DNA from: Aliishimia sp039978895
GTDB taxonomy: Bacteria; Pseudomonadota; Alphaproteobacteria; Rhodobacterales; Rhodobacteraceae
Direction: 5' to 3'
DNA: 64,000 nt
NCBI GenBank assembly: GCA_039978895.1
Contig: JBDWAL010000055.1
Location: 62,001 to 126,000 of the forward strand
Positions within the stretch are counted from its first letter, which is position 1. The number at the start of each line of letters is the position of its first letter. The translations under genes and the position numbers were made by a program. Positions 36,773-45,298 of this stretch are shown here, in pieces. The notes beneath the pieces were generated by a model. It saw nothing but the letters and a program-made list of their open reading frames with translations, was not told where the DNA came from and did no database searches.

Positions 36773-36857
36773 TTGCTGACCTACTTCTTGATGGTGCTGC
36801 CACCATAGCAGGTCGCATCGCATGCCGCTAGAGGTACCCGAATGATGCGGTGCATGG

Positions 36858-37529
36858 CTAAAACGCTGCGGTGAGCGGTTCGAGGAAATCGTGGATATGT
36901 TGCAGCTTAGCTGAAATTTCTTGACCGGTTTGCGCCGGGGACGCCAAGAGCTCGGCGGTGATCGGCCACGTGGCAGATGCTACAATCTGATCATGCACAA
37001 CCAAGCCTGTGATTGTGCAAATGGTGGCATCGCAGTAGACGACTGCGGGCAACTTTGTGGCGAACGGTGTGACGACCTGACAGCTCAGACGAGTGGCGTC
37101 ATCAACGGGCGCGGCGCATAAAGCGCTCGCGCCTTTGGTCAAGGTAGATGTCGGGTTCGAGCGAAGTGCGCGATGCGCGGCAGCATTGTCATCCGCGACG
37201 AGAGTCGCATCTTCGACGCGTGCAAGGGACAAGTTCGAGACATCCAGTTTCGCGCGGCCGGGCCGATAGTCAATCTTTCGGACAAGTGGGATCGGATTGC
37301 CATGCCCGTCGATGGCGATATCGCGACCCTCAATACAATCTGTCGCCGTGAGATCAGCAATTGTGCTGCCGTCGAAATCCTCAGTGCGGAAGGTCGGACC
37401 GCTTCGATAAAGGGCACCATCGTTCCCGATCAGGCCAAAATCTGCAAAACGGTAGTAGGCTGGGCAAAGCTCGGCTAAGGCGGAGCTTGCGAAAAAGGTC
37501 AACGATACAGCTGTGAGAAATTTGATCAT
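36858..37529 (-). CDS. Secreted protein of unknown function
   Basis: 223 residues with a signal peptide (MIKFLTAVSLTFFASSALA, cleavage near ALA-EL), so periplasmic or exported. The mature part has six or more cysteines that could form disulphides (near CPAYY, TDCIEG, LCAAP, LSCQV and YCDATICT). I do not recognise a known domain. It sits between L25 and pth on the same strand and is probably a local insertion in that housekeeping block. Confidence 0.75.
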   Translation of the reverse strand: MIKFLTAVSLTFFASSALAELCPAYYRFADFGLIGNDGALYRSGPTFRTEDFDGSTIADLTATDCIEGRDIAIDGHGNPIPLVRKIDYRPGRAKLDVSNLSLARVEDATLVADDNAAAHRALRSNPTSTLTKGASALCAAPVDDATRLSCQVVTPFATKLPAVVYCDATICTITGLVVHDQIVASATWPITAELLASPAQTGQEISAKLQHIHDFLEPLTAAF

Positions 37530-37662
37530 ATCGGGTCCCGGGTCGCCAATGGTGACAAATTGCTAACGTGTCGCCGGGCAGTTGGGCTATATGAAAGCCG
37601 GGTGGATCACCTGAACGTGATCCGGGCGTCAATCCGCGTTCTAGATGTCAAACCCAACGAAA

Positions 37663-37688
37663 AAGGGCCCCGAAAAATCGGAGCCCTT
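37663..37688 (-). terminator. Rho-independent terminator of the L25 gene
   Basis: Read on the minus strand, a 10-bp stem (AAGGGCTCCG with CGGGGCCCTT, one G-T wobble) around a 6-base loop, followed by a T-run. It starts 24 bases beyond the L25 stop. Confidence 0.85.
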
Positions 37689-37711
37689 CAATACCGTTCC
37701 TAGGGATCGGC

Positions 37712-38350
37712 TTATTCCTCTGATGCTTCCGCGTCATCCGCTTCGGCTTCACCGTCGCCTTCGTTGTCGGAAGAGCGCAGACCAGATGGTGCAGACAAGT
37801 TGCCCACAACAAAATCGCGGTCGATTGTTGGGCGCGCGCCTTCTGGCAATGGGATCGAGGAAATGGTGATCGTGTCGCCGATTTCCAAGCCTGTCAGATC
37901 GGCAGTCAGTGTGTCAGGGATATCGCCAGCGATAACCGAAAGTTCAACTTCCTGACGAACAACCGACAGAAGGCCACCTTTTTTGATGCCTGGTGCCAGA
38001 TCTTCGTTGATGAACTCGACTGGGATAAACAAGCTTACACGGCTTGTGCGCTTGAGGCGCATCAGGTCGATATGCGTTGGCAAGTCTTTAACAACGTGAC
38101 GTTGCACGCCGCGGCAGATGACGCGAACGTCTTCTTGACCTTCCACTTTCAAGTTCCACAAAGTGGACATGAAGCGGCCTGCTTTCAGCTTTTGAAGCAG
38201 TTTGTTGAACGGAATGTTGATCGAAACAGGGTCTTCCCCGCCGCCATAAACAATCCCAGGTACCATCCCGTCGCGACGAGCTTGACGAGCGGCGCCCTTG
38301 CCTGTCCCCGTACGGACCTGAGCTTCGAGATTAGGAATCTCACCAGCCAT
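37712..38350 (-). CDS. rplY: 50S ribosomal protein L25 / general stress protein Ctc
   Basis: 212 residues, the long CTC-type L25 with an N-terminal 5S-rRNA-binding domain (TGKGAARQARRDGMVPGIVYGG) and a C-terminal TL5-like beta domain, ending in an acidic tail of Glu/Asp/Ala. ATG 38350 is chosen because GGAG lies about seven bases upstream; the ATG two codons earlier is too close to it. A terminator follows the gene. Confidence 0.95.
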   Translation of the reverse strand: MAGEIPNLEAQVRTGTGKGAARQARRDGMVPGIVYGGGEDPVSINIPFNKLLQKLKAGRFMSTLWNLKVEGQEDVRVICRGVQRHVVKDLPTHIDLMRLKRTSRVSLFIPVEFINEDLAPGIKKGGLLSVVRQEVELSVIAGDIPDTLTADLTGLEIGDTITISSIPLPEGARPTIDRDFVVGNLSAPSGLRSSDNEGDGEAEADDAEASEE

Positions 38351-38502
38351 AGTCATTCTCCAATAAATAAGGGCGGCGCGCCTCCAAGGCTGTCGCACCG
38401 CGTGAAGCCGCTGCTTTAGACGGGATCAGGTCTTATGGAAAGCCCAAAAATGGTGTGTAATAGGACTTGAAGGCGGCGCGTGTGCATGACACCGCTAAAA
38501 CC

Positions 38503-39669
38503 ATGTCATTCTTGTCTGATATCGCGGTTTCTCGCCGCCAAATCGCTGCCTTTATGGTGGTGGGTATGGGCTGGGGCAGTTTCGCTGGATTGGTTCCGCC
38601 TGTCAAAGCACAGATTGGGGCATCGGATGCGCTTTACGGAGCGTTGATGCTGATCGCCTCCTTTGGCGCATTGGGATCAATGTGGCTTGCGCCATTGGCG
38701 TTCAGGTTGGCTGGCCGGTGGGCCGTCATCGTCGGGTGTTTGATGATTGGGGTGGGGTTTGCATCCGCGGGTCATTCGATCGGGCCGTTGACCTTTGTGG
38801 CGGCATTGCTTTTAGCAACCATCGGTTCCGGTGTCGCGGACGTGCTTGCCAATTCTGAGGTTGCAGAAAACGAAGCCAAAACAGGGCGCGCGTTGATGAA
38901 TTTGAACCATGGTATGTATTCGTTTGCATTCGCGGGCGGGGCTGTAATGTCTGGCGTGTTGCGCGAGGCACATTGGAACCCGGCGCAAGCCTTGTCGCTG
39001 TTATCAGCCGTAATTCTTGTGTTCTGCCTGCTTATGAGATCGCCGCGCGCGATCACACCGCCAGCGGAGGATGACACTGTCGATGCGGGCAGATTACCAA
39101 ACCTGTTGGTATTGGTCGGTGGCTGCGTTGTGCTTGCGGCCTTTCTTGCGGAAGCGGCCACGGAAGGGTGGTCTGCGTTGCACCTTGAACGCACCTTGGG
39201 TGGAGAACCCGGCCACGGCGCGCTAGGCCCCGCATTATTTGGCCTGACAATGGGAATTGGGCGCATGTTCGGGCATGTTTTGGCCAGTCGCTTTTCGGAT
39301 ATTTGGTTGATGTCGATGGCGTGTTTGATGGCCGCAATCGGGCTTGGCGTTGCGGGCGCTGCCCCGACGATCACGGTCGCCTATGCAGGGTTTGCGTGCG
39401 CAGGGCTTGGGATTTCTGTCGTGGTGCCACTTGCGTTTGCGCTTATTGGCCGATCTGTTCCGGAAGAATTTCGGCTTGCTGCCATCGCTCGGTCCTCAGC
39501 GCTTGGCTATGCTGCTTTCTTCCTGGGACCACCCGCGATGGGGGCTGTGTCGCAAGTGTTTGGATTGCGTGTGTCGTTTGGCTTGGTGGCCGCCCTTTTG
39601 GTGTGTGTGTCGGCGTTCTTGATCCCGGCGTTAGCACGGCAGGTGGCTCAGGCAGCGGGCCCCAAATAA
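38503..39669 (+). CDS. MFS transporter
   Basis: 388 residues, mostly hydrophobic, with about 12 membrane segments. Segments such as MGWGSFAGLVPPVKAQ and LMNLNHGMYSFAF resemble the fucose-permease-like/YbjJ subgroup. ATG 38503 (MSFLSD) is the simplest start; a TTG at 38467 would add 12 residues. The 3' end overlaps the convergent sulfotransferase-like gene by 22 bases. No substrate can be assigned. Confidence 0.85.
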   Translation: MSFLSDIAVSRRQIAAFMVVGMGWGSFAGLVPPVKAQIGASDALYGALMLIASFGALGSMWLAPLAFRLAGRWAVIVGCLMIGVGFASAGHSIGPLTFVAALLLATIGSGVADVLANSEVAENEAKTGRALMNLNHGMYSFAFAGGAVMSGVLREAHWNPAQALSLLSAVILVFCLLMRSPRAITPPAEDDTVDAGRLPNLLVLVGGCVVLAAFLAEAATEGWSALHLERTLGGEPGHGALGPALFGLTMGIGRMFGHVLASRFSDIWLMSMACLMAAIGLGVAGAAPTITVAYAGFACAGLGISVVVPLAFALIGRSVPEEFRLAAIARSSALGYAAFFLGPPAMGAVSQVFGLRVSFGLVAALLVCVSAFLIPALARQVAQAAGPK

Positions 39670-40265
39670 CCGCCTGCGTCCATGAGCCGGTCATAAAGCG
39701 CGAATTCTCGTGAGCGCGCGGCGCGCAGTTCAGCTTCAACGTTCTCAGACAGCGGTGCATGCGCCCTCGGAGAGACGTTCTTATGCTTGAAGATGATATC
39801 TTCGTTGAGACGCGTTGATAAAAATTCCCGAAATGCGGGCTGGGTTTCATATGCAAACAAATGATCCACCACCAAACGCCCTTTGCCGTCAGTCAAAAAA
39901 CTAAACTGGCTGCCAATTCCGGCGAACGCGGGAGGGTCATCCGAGATAACAGCGCGGACAAAATCGTCGAAATTGATCCCGCCTGTCGATTTGGGACCAC
40001 CTTGTTGCCGTGCGCCGGAACGATAGCGATACCACGATCGGATTTGCTCAATTGGGTCACGCATTACGGCAAGGGTTTGTGGCGCAATACCAAAGGTTTG
40101 CTTGAGGAAGGGCGCGATCTTGTTGCGATAGCGCTGCGCAGTGATGTGCTTGCGCCCCTTCATCAACGCCATGTCGGATTTTGGGCGCAATGCCATCTCA
40201 ACAGATGTTGTGCCGGTTTTGGGAACCGCCAAAAAGACAAGATTTGCTTCGGATAGGACCAGCAT
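39648..40265 (-). CDS. Sulfotransferase-like protein
   Basis: 205 residues. The N-terminal phosphate loop PKTGTTSVE is the 5'-phosphosulfate-binding motif of PAPS-dependent sulfotransferases, and RDPIEQIRSWYRY resembles the 3'-phosphate motif. It is shorter than most members of the family and may lack part of the acceptor region. A carbohydrate, lipid or small-molecule acceptor is possible. It is followed by LldD on the same strand but with a gap of more than 80 bases. Confidence 0.75.
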   Translation of the reverse strand: MLVLSEANLVFLAVPKTGTTSVEMALRPKSDMALMKGRKHITAQRYRNKIAPFLKQTFGIAPQTLAVMRDPIEQIRSWYRYRSGARQQGGPKSTGGINFDDFVRAVISDDPPAFAGIGSQFSFLTDGKGRLVVDHLFAYETQPAFREFLSTRLNEDIIFKHKNVSPRAHAPLSENVEAELRAARSREFALYDRLMDAGGYLGPAA

Positions 40266-40352
40266 AGTCAGAGTTTAGCGATCTGTGGCGACATGCACCA
40301 TAGCGCCACACCACTTAAGGGATAAGAGATGCGCCCGTGGCGCACCCCTGCG

Positions 40353-41519
40353 TTACTTCTGCCAGTGACCTTCAAAATCTGCAGGTATCAACAGGTTGTT
40401 CGTGTCCAGATCAGCGACATTCGTCTCACCGCATAGGGCCATCGTGGTGTCGAGTTCTTTGTGGATCACCTCAAGTGCGGTTTGAACGCCTTTTTGTCCC
40501 ATCGCACCCAATCCATAAATGAACGAGCGCCCGATCATCGTGCCTTTGGCGCCCATCGCGAGGGCTTTCAGCACGTCTTGACCTGACCGGATGCCGCTAT
40601 CGAGGTGAACTTCAACATCGTCACCAACCGCATCCAAAATGGGACGCAGCATACGGATAGAACTCAGTGCACCGTCCAATTGTCGCCCGCCATGATTGGA
40701 TACTGTGATCGCGTCCGCCCCAAGTTTGGCAGCCATCTTAGCGTCTTCGGGGTCCAGAATACCCTTGAGGATAACCTTGCCACCCCATTGCTCCATAAGT
40801 TTTTCGACCTTGCCCCAATCCAATGCAGGATCAAATTGATCTGCCGTCCAAGAGCCAAGTTCAGAAGTATCCGAAACACCTTCAACATGGCCCACAATGT
40901 TGCCGAAATCCCGCCGCGTGGCCGAGAGCATTTCGAGGCCCCATGTCCACTTCGTCATCAGGTTCGCGATTGTTTTTGGGGTCAATTTGGGTGGGGCGGA
41001 CAGGCCGTTTTTGATGTCCTTGTGACGTTGTCCAAGGATTTGCAGATCAAGCGTGATCACCAAAGCTGAACACTTGGCTGCTCTGGCGCGTTCGATCAGC
41101 CGGGACGTGAAATCTGTGTCTTTCATCGTATAAAGCTGGAACCAGAACGGCTTGGTCGTGGCGGCGGCGACCTCTTCGATGGAATTGATCGACATGGTCG
41201 AAAGCGTAAAGGGAACCCCAAAAGCTTCCGCTGCGCGTGCGGCCTTGATTTCGCCGTCGGCGCTTTGCATGCCGGTCAGCCCGACCGGGGCCAATGCAAC
41301 GGGCATGGATACGTCCTGACCGATCATCTGACCGGCTGTCGAACGTCCCGTCATATCGATCGCAATACGTTGACGCAGACGTAGTTTTTCGAAGTCAGAA
41401 CTGTTTTCGCGAAAGGTCTGTTCGGTCCAACTTCCGCTTTCGCAATAGTCAAAAAACATCCGCGGGACACGGCGTTCATAGATGCGCTTTAGGTCATCAA
41501 TACATGTGATTGGGGGCAT
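40353..41519 (-). CDS. lldD: L-lactate dehydrogenase (FMN-dependent alpha-hydroxy-acid oxidase family)
   Basis: 388 residues. The family signature with catalytic histidine and arginine, SNHGGRQLDG, is present, as are FMN-site segments (VALAPVGLTGMQ at the N-terminal part, DSGIRSGQDVLKALAMGAKG late). It oxidises L-lactate to pyruvate and feeds electrons to the respiratory chain. Other alpha-hydroxy-acid substrates remain possible. Stands alone; no lactate permease is adjacent. Confidence 0.88.
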   Translation of the reverse strand: MPPITCIDDLKRIYERRVPRMFFDYCESGSWTEQTFRENSSDFEKLRLRQRIAIDMTGRSTAGQMIGQDVSMPVALAPVGLTGMQSADGEIKAARAAEAFGVPFTLSTMSINSIEEVAAATTKPFWFQLYTMKDTDFTSRLIERARAAKCSALVITLDLQILGQRHKDIKNGLSAPPKLTPKTIANLMTKWTWGLEMLSATRRDFGNIVGHVEGVSDTSELGSWTADQFDPALDWGKVEKLMEQWGGKVILKGILDPEDAKMAAKLGADAITVSNHGGRQLDGALSSIRMLRPILDAVGDDVEVHLDSGIRSGQDVLKALAMGAKGTMIGRSFIYGLGAMGQKGVQTALEVIHKELDTTMALCGETNVADLDTNNLLIPADFEGHWQK

Positions 41520-41597
41520 CTTGGCGTCCTTGATCTAGCTTTTTTACAAATGGGTATCGTTGCCATGCCGGGAGGTCAACAACTCGGGAAGGGAAGC

Positions 41598-41637
41598 TTG
41601 ACTAATCCGATATCGAACTATAATAAGTTCGATATCG
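41598..41637 (+). promoter_or_regulatory. Promoter with overlapping perfect palindrome (candidate MarR operator)
   Basis: A -35-like TTGACT (41598-41603) and a perfect -10 TATAAT (41619-41624) are 15 bases apart. Over them lies an inverted repeat with perfect 12-base arms, CGATATCGAACT (41608-41619) and AGTTCGATATCG (41626-41637), around ATAATA. The -10 box sits in the palindrome centre, so a bound dimer would block RNA polymerase. The nitroreductase-like gene starts 19 bases downstream, with a MarR gene behind it. Confidence 0.8.
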
Positions 41638-41655
41638 TACCAAATGGAGAGCGTT

Positions 41656-42804
41656 ATGAATTTGTCCCGTCGAAGAACTTTGGCCATTTTGGGTGGCGGA
41701 ACCATTTTCGCAGCCGCCGGTAGCTTTGGGTATTCTGTCACACGCCCCCTGCAATCAGCTCTAAAGCCATGGGAAATCGCAGGGACTTATGATGATCCGC
41801 GCATGCGTGCTTTAAGTTGGGCTATCCTTGCGCCCAACCCGCATAATCGTCAGCCGTGGAAAGTCGATCTTAGTCAGCCTGATACGGTGGTGCTTTACGC
41901 CGATACGGATCGATTGCTGCCACACACAGACCCGTTTAGCCGTCAGATTACCATAGGTTTGGGGTGCTTGTTGGAATTGATGCAAATGGCGGCCTTGGAA
42001 GAGGGATGGGAGGTGAAAACTGATCTTTTCCCTGAAGGCAGTGATGTTGCAGCTCTTGATCAACGCCCTGTTGCGATCTGCCGCTTTGCCCCAACACCTG
42101 CGGCACACGATCCTCTTTTTGAACATGTGCTGCAGCGTCGCTCGCTTAAGGAACCCTTTGATACAGCGCGCCCAGTTGCTCAATCGGACCTAACGCAAGT
42201 CATAGAAACTGCCTGTGTCACGCAAGCGGGAGGGAGTATCGCATCCGACGACATCACATATTTTCGCGGACTTAGCAGCAAAGCACTGATGGTCGAACTG
42301 GAAACGCCACACACCTATAAAGAAAGCGTCGATCTGATCCGGATTGGACGTCGCGAGGTGGATGCAAATCCAGATGGGATCGACTTTACTGGGCCTTTAT
42401 TTGAAAGCCTTGGCCGTTTGGGAATGTTCACGCGGGACGGTTTAATTGACCCTGATGGGGCAATGTTCCAACAAGGTGTTAACGCGGTTCTGGAGAACAC
42501 ACAGACCGCCATGGGTCATATCTGGTTGGTCACTCCCGCCAATCAACGTCAGGATCAAATCGCGGTCGGTCGCGATTGGTTGCGCACAAATCTAGCCGTC
42601 ACTGCGTTGGGATTAGGAATGCAGCCCCTAAGCCAAGCATTGCAAGAATACACCGAAATGTCTGCGATTTATGCCGAAATTCATGATCGATTGGCCCCAA
42701 ATGGTGGGACAGTTCAAATGTTTTCGCGTATTGGATATGGCCCACAAGTGCCTCCTAGTCCGCGCTGGACTTTGGACGCCAAGCGGATCGATGGCATCAC
42801 GTAA
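41656..42804 (+). CDS. Tat-exported nitroreductase-like protein (Acg family)
   Basis: 382 residues. The N-terminus has a twin-arginine-type signal (SRRRTLAILGGG then a hydrophobic stretch to residue ~30), which implies export of a folded, probably flavin-bound protein. The body contains a nitroreductase-like FMN fold with APNPHNRQPWKVDL near the start and a second half-domain, as in Acg-type proteins. GGAGAG precedes ATG 41656. First gene of a two-gene unit with MarR, under a palindromic operator; probably induced by a toxic or redox-active compound. Confidence 0.82.
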   Translation: MNLSRRRTLAILGGGTIFAAAGSFGYSVTRPLQSALKPWEIAGTYDDPRMRALSWAILAPNPHNRQPWKVDLSQPDTVVLYADTDRLLPHTDPFSRQITIGLGCLLELMQMAALEEGWEVKTDLFPEGSDVAALDQRPVAICRFAPTPAAHDPLFEHVLQRRSLKEPFDTARPVAQSDLTQVIETACVTQAGGSIASDDITYFRGLSSKALMVELETPHTYKESVDLIRIGRREVDANPDGIDFTGPLFESLGRLGMFTRDGLIDPDGAMFQQGVNAVLENTQTAMGHIWLVTPANQRQDQIAVGRDWLRTNLAVTALGLGMQPLSQALQEYTEMSAIYAEIHDRLAPNGGTVQMFSRIGYGPQVPPSPRWTLDAKRIDGIT

Positions 42805-42887
42805 ATGTGGTCGTGCGGCTTTGGCTTGCGTCCTGACAAGTTGTGCACTCTGATAGGCCTTGAGCAGAGGTGAGGCGCAAAGGCGAC

Positions 42888-43334
42888 ATGACAAAAGACC
42901 CGGCCGCACTTTTTGATGTGTTCAATGAAATCGGGATCATTGATCAGCTGACAACCGCCCGTTTGGAAGCCCAACTTCCGGCAGGAATGATCGCTGCACA
43001 TTTCGCGGTTATCAATCACCTGATCCGCGTTGGAGAAGGCACAACTCCGCAGCGCATGGCGCGGGCCTTCCAGATACCTAAAACGTCGCTGACGCATACA
43101 CTTCAAGTGTTGGAAAAACGGGGCCTCATCGAAATGCGACCCAACCCGGATGACGGTCGTTCAAAAACGGTGTGGCTGACGCCTGCGGGGCGGGCTTTGC
43201 GGGGCGAGACCATTGGAAAACTGGTCGCTGCGTCTTCGGAGTTGTTTGAGCAGTTTGATGTGGCGCGCCTCATCGAGATTAAGCCAGTCTTGGAAGACCT
43301 GCGAAAATTTCTGGACAAGGCGCGCGATAGCTAA
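42888..43334 (+). CDS. MarR-family transcriptional regulator
   Basis: 148 residues with a winged helix-turn-helix of the MarR type: TPQRMARAFQIPKTSLTHTLQVLEKRGLI and the wing RPNPDDGRSKTVWLTPAG. The helical ends for dimerisation are present. ATG 42888 is chosen; a GTG at 42870 would add six residues. It follows the nitroreductase-like gene by 83 bases and probably represses the shared promoter at 41598-41637, hence itself. Confidence 0.9.
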   Translation: MTKDPAALFDVFNEIGIIDQLTTARLEAQLPAGMIAAHFAVINHLIRVGEGTTPQRMARAFQIPKTSLTHTLQVLEKRGLIEMRPNPDDGRSKTVWLTPAGRALRGETIGKLVAASSELFEQFDVARLIEIKPVLEDLRKFLDKARDS

Positions 43335-43346
43335 CTCATCGCAGGT

Positions 43347-44453
43347 TTACATCCAATCTCTTGGATCGACGGCTGTCCCTGTCGTGGCGGAGTGTTGCGC
43401 AGCCAGTCCCATTGCGACCGCGGCCCAGCCATCACGCATTGATACCTCAGGGGCATCCGTTTCCCCGCGGACAAGGGCCGCAAATCGTTGATGTTGATAG
43501 TAGGTGGACCCGTTGTGATCGCCTGCCTCAAGCAATTCGGGGTCTACGGGAATATCATGGGTGACAGGCCCCTGGGGATGGCGCGGGCTAGTCACCAATT
43601 GTGCCACAGGCGCAGGGCCTAGATGCTCCGGCCAAAATCGTCCGGGACCAGGCACAAACGCTTCGATCTTGCCCGACGCGCCGACGGCTGACAGGTGCTC
43701 TTGGTAAGCGCTGCCCTCGGCGAACATACATAATTCCAACATGGCTCGTGCCCCATTGTCGAAATCGACGATCACATAACCATTGTCCATGATGTCAGGC
43801 ACGTTCCCGTCGTAAGTTTCATCTAAATGGTTCACAGATTGCGCTGCAGAGGCCATGACCCGCACGGGCTCTGCGCCCAGAACAAAGCGCATCAAATCGA
43901 AGAAATGGCAGCATTTCTCAACAAATGTGCCGCCTGTGTAGTGATTGAAGCGGTTCCAATCCCCGACTTTTTCCAAGAACGCAAAGCGGTGTTCGCGGAT
44001 GGTCAACATCTTGATGCCGCCCGTTGCTACGTCGGCTTTGTCCAGAAACTCTGCGATGACGGGCATGTAACGATATTCCATCGCGACCCAAATGGGGGCG
44101 GCATAACGGACGCGCAGGTCAGCCAGTTTCGCGGCATCCGTTGGATCGGTAAACAGCGGCTTTTCGACCAATAACGGTAGGGGGCGCGTTGTTGCGATTT
44201 GCTCAATCTGTTCGATGTGGCGGAAATTTGGGCTGACGATGAGCAGGCAATCGAGTGCGTCGATCGCCAACAACTCATCCAGACTGTCGACCGCAATAGC
44301 CTCTGGGCAGATGCTTTGGGACAAAGAAGCCATGCCCGCATCCGGTTCGAAGAACGCAGCAACGCTGGCATCGGGCAACAATGCGATGTTGCGCATATGC
44401 TCTTGACCCATCATGCCGCATCCAATGAGGCCATAGCGAATATGTTGTGCCAT
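43347..44453 (-). CDS. Gfo/Idh/MocA-family oxidoreductase
   Basis: 368 residues. N-terminal NAD(P)-binding GLIGCGMMGQEHM and the EKP motif (LLVEKPLF) identify the family, which oxidises or reduces sugars and sugar-like compounds. The C-terminal alpha/beta domain is complete. It is the gene after the GntR regulator on the same strand (12 bases apart), so it is co-transcribed with it and linked to the monooxygenase cluster across the divergent promoter. Confidence 0.9.
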   Translation of the reverse strand: MAQHIRYGLIGCGMMGQEHMRNIALLPDASVAAFFEPDAGMASLSQSICPEAIAVDSLDELLAIDALDCLLIVSPNFRHIEQIEQIATTRPLPLLVEKPLFTDPTDAAKLADLRVRYAAPIWVAMEYRYMPVIAEFLDKADVATGGIKMLTIREHRFAFLEKVGDWNRFNHYTGGTFVEKCCHFFDLMRFVLGAEPVRVMASAAQSVNHLDETYDGNVPDIMDNGYVIVDFDNGARAMLELCMFAEGSAYQEHLSAVGASGKIEAFVPGPGRFWPEHLGPAPVAQLVTSPRHPQGPVTHDIPVDPELLEAGDHNGSTYYQHQRFAALVRGETDAPEVSMRDGWAAVAMGLAAQHSATTGTAVDPRDWM

Positions 44454-44465
44454 ACGTGGCGATCC

Positions 44466-45194
44466 TTATTTTAGTCGTTGTACATAGACCGCGCAGTCTG
44501 GATCATACCATGTGCGCGAAAACTCAATGGCTGCCAAAGATGTGTGCGATGCGGTTGTGTCGGCCCAGCTAAGCCGTTCGATATAGCCGACCGTGTTGCC
44601 GGGGTTTGGCCCGTAACTTTGGGGCGCCCAATTTGGGACGCGTCCTAGGCTAACGCGATCTTCCGCGCGCTGAATCCAAAGGCCCAATTGCTTGCGGTAG
44701 GTGGCGTAAAGCGATTCGGACATTGTCTCGTGATCGATGAGTCCGGCATCTGCGTCCAGCCAGATTTCTTCCACGGCAATAATTGTGTCATTCAACCAGC
44801 GTAATCTGCGAATGCGTGTGCCTTGTGAAGCCGTGCCAAAATCGGGCAAATCAGCAGGCTTATCGAGCAGGTCCAAATCCAAGACATCGGCACGTGGCAG
44901 CCCACCGCCTTCCAACAGTTCTAAGCGAAACATTGCATAGACTGTTCCTGTATCACCCGCGGCAAGCACATAGTTTCCTGACCCATGCACACGCGCGATC
45001 AGGCCCTTTTCAACCATTATATTAAGCGCTTTGCGCAAAGTGCCCACGGAAATTCCCAGTGTCGCGGCCATGTCGCGTTCGGGCGCAAGCCGTTCGCCAT
45101 CAATCAGACGACCCGCGACAATATCACGTGTCAGCAACTCTGCGATCTGAACATAGATCGGAAGCGATTGCGGGGTTTGACGAGGCGGTTTCAA
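44466..45194 (-). CDS. GntR-family regulator (HutC type, UTRA domain)
   Basis: 242 residues. N-terminal winged helix-turn-helix (LTRDIVAGRLIDGERLAPER, then AATLGISVGTLRKAL) and a C-terminal UTRA effector domain. It is divergent from the monooxygenase operon, with 104 bases between starts, and co-directional with the Gfo/Idh gene. It probably senses the imported compound and controls both sides. Confidence 0.9.
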   Translation of the reverse strand: MKPPRQTPQSLPIYVQIAELLTRDIVAGRLIDGERLAPERDMAATLGISVGTLRKALNIMVEKGLIARVHGSGNYVLAAGDTGTVYAMFRLELLEGGGLPRADVLDLDLLDKPADLPDFGTASQGTRIRRLRWLNDTIIAVEEIWLDADAGLIDHETMSESLYATYRKQLGLWIQRAEDRVSLGRVPNWAPQSYGPNPGNTVGYIERLSWADTTASHTSLAAIEFSRTWYDPDCAVYVQRLK

Positions 45195-45221
45195 AGTTGG
45201 GCACAGCGCTGCGAATTGAAA

Positions 45222-45248
45222 ATTGATACATCATTGATCTACATCAAT
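45222..45248. promoter_or_regulatory. Repeated ATTGAT elements, candidate GntR operator
   Basis: ATTGAT at 45222-45227 and 45233-45238, with its complement ATCAAT at 45243-45248, so the last two form an inverted repeat around CTAC. They lie in the 104-base divergent gap between the GntR gene and the monooxygenase gene. Confidence 0.45.
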
Positions 45249-45298
45249 CGCAATGTTACGCAAGTCCCAAGTTGGCACGTTCGAAAGGCCCCAAGACG

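Noticed and set aside
40330..40344. TGCGCC/GGCGCA hairpin downstream of lldD
   Set aside because: Only six base pairs with a 3-base loop and no T-run; too weak to call as a terminator.
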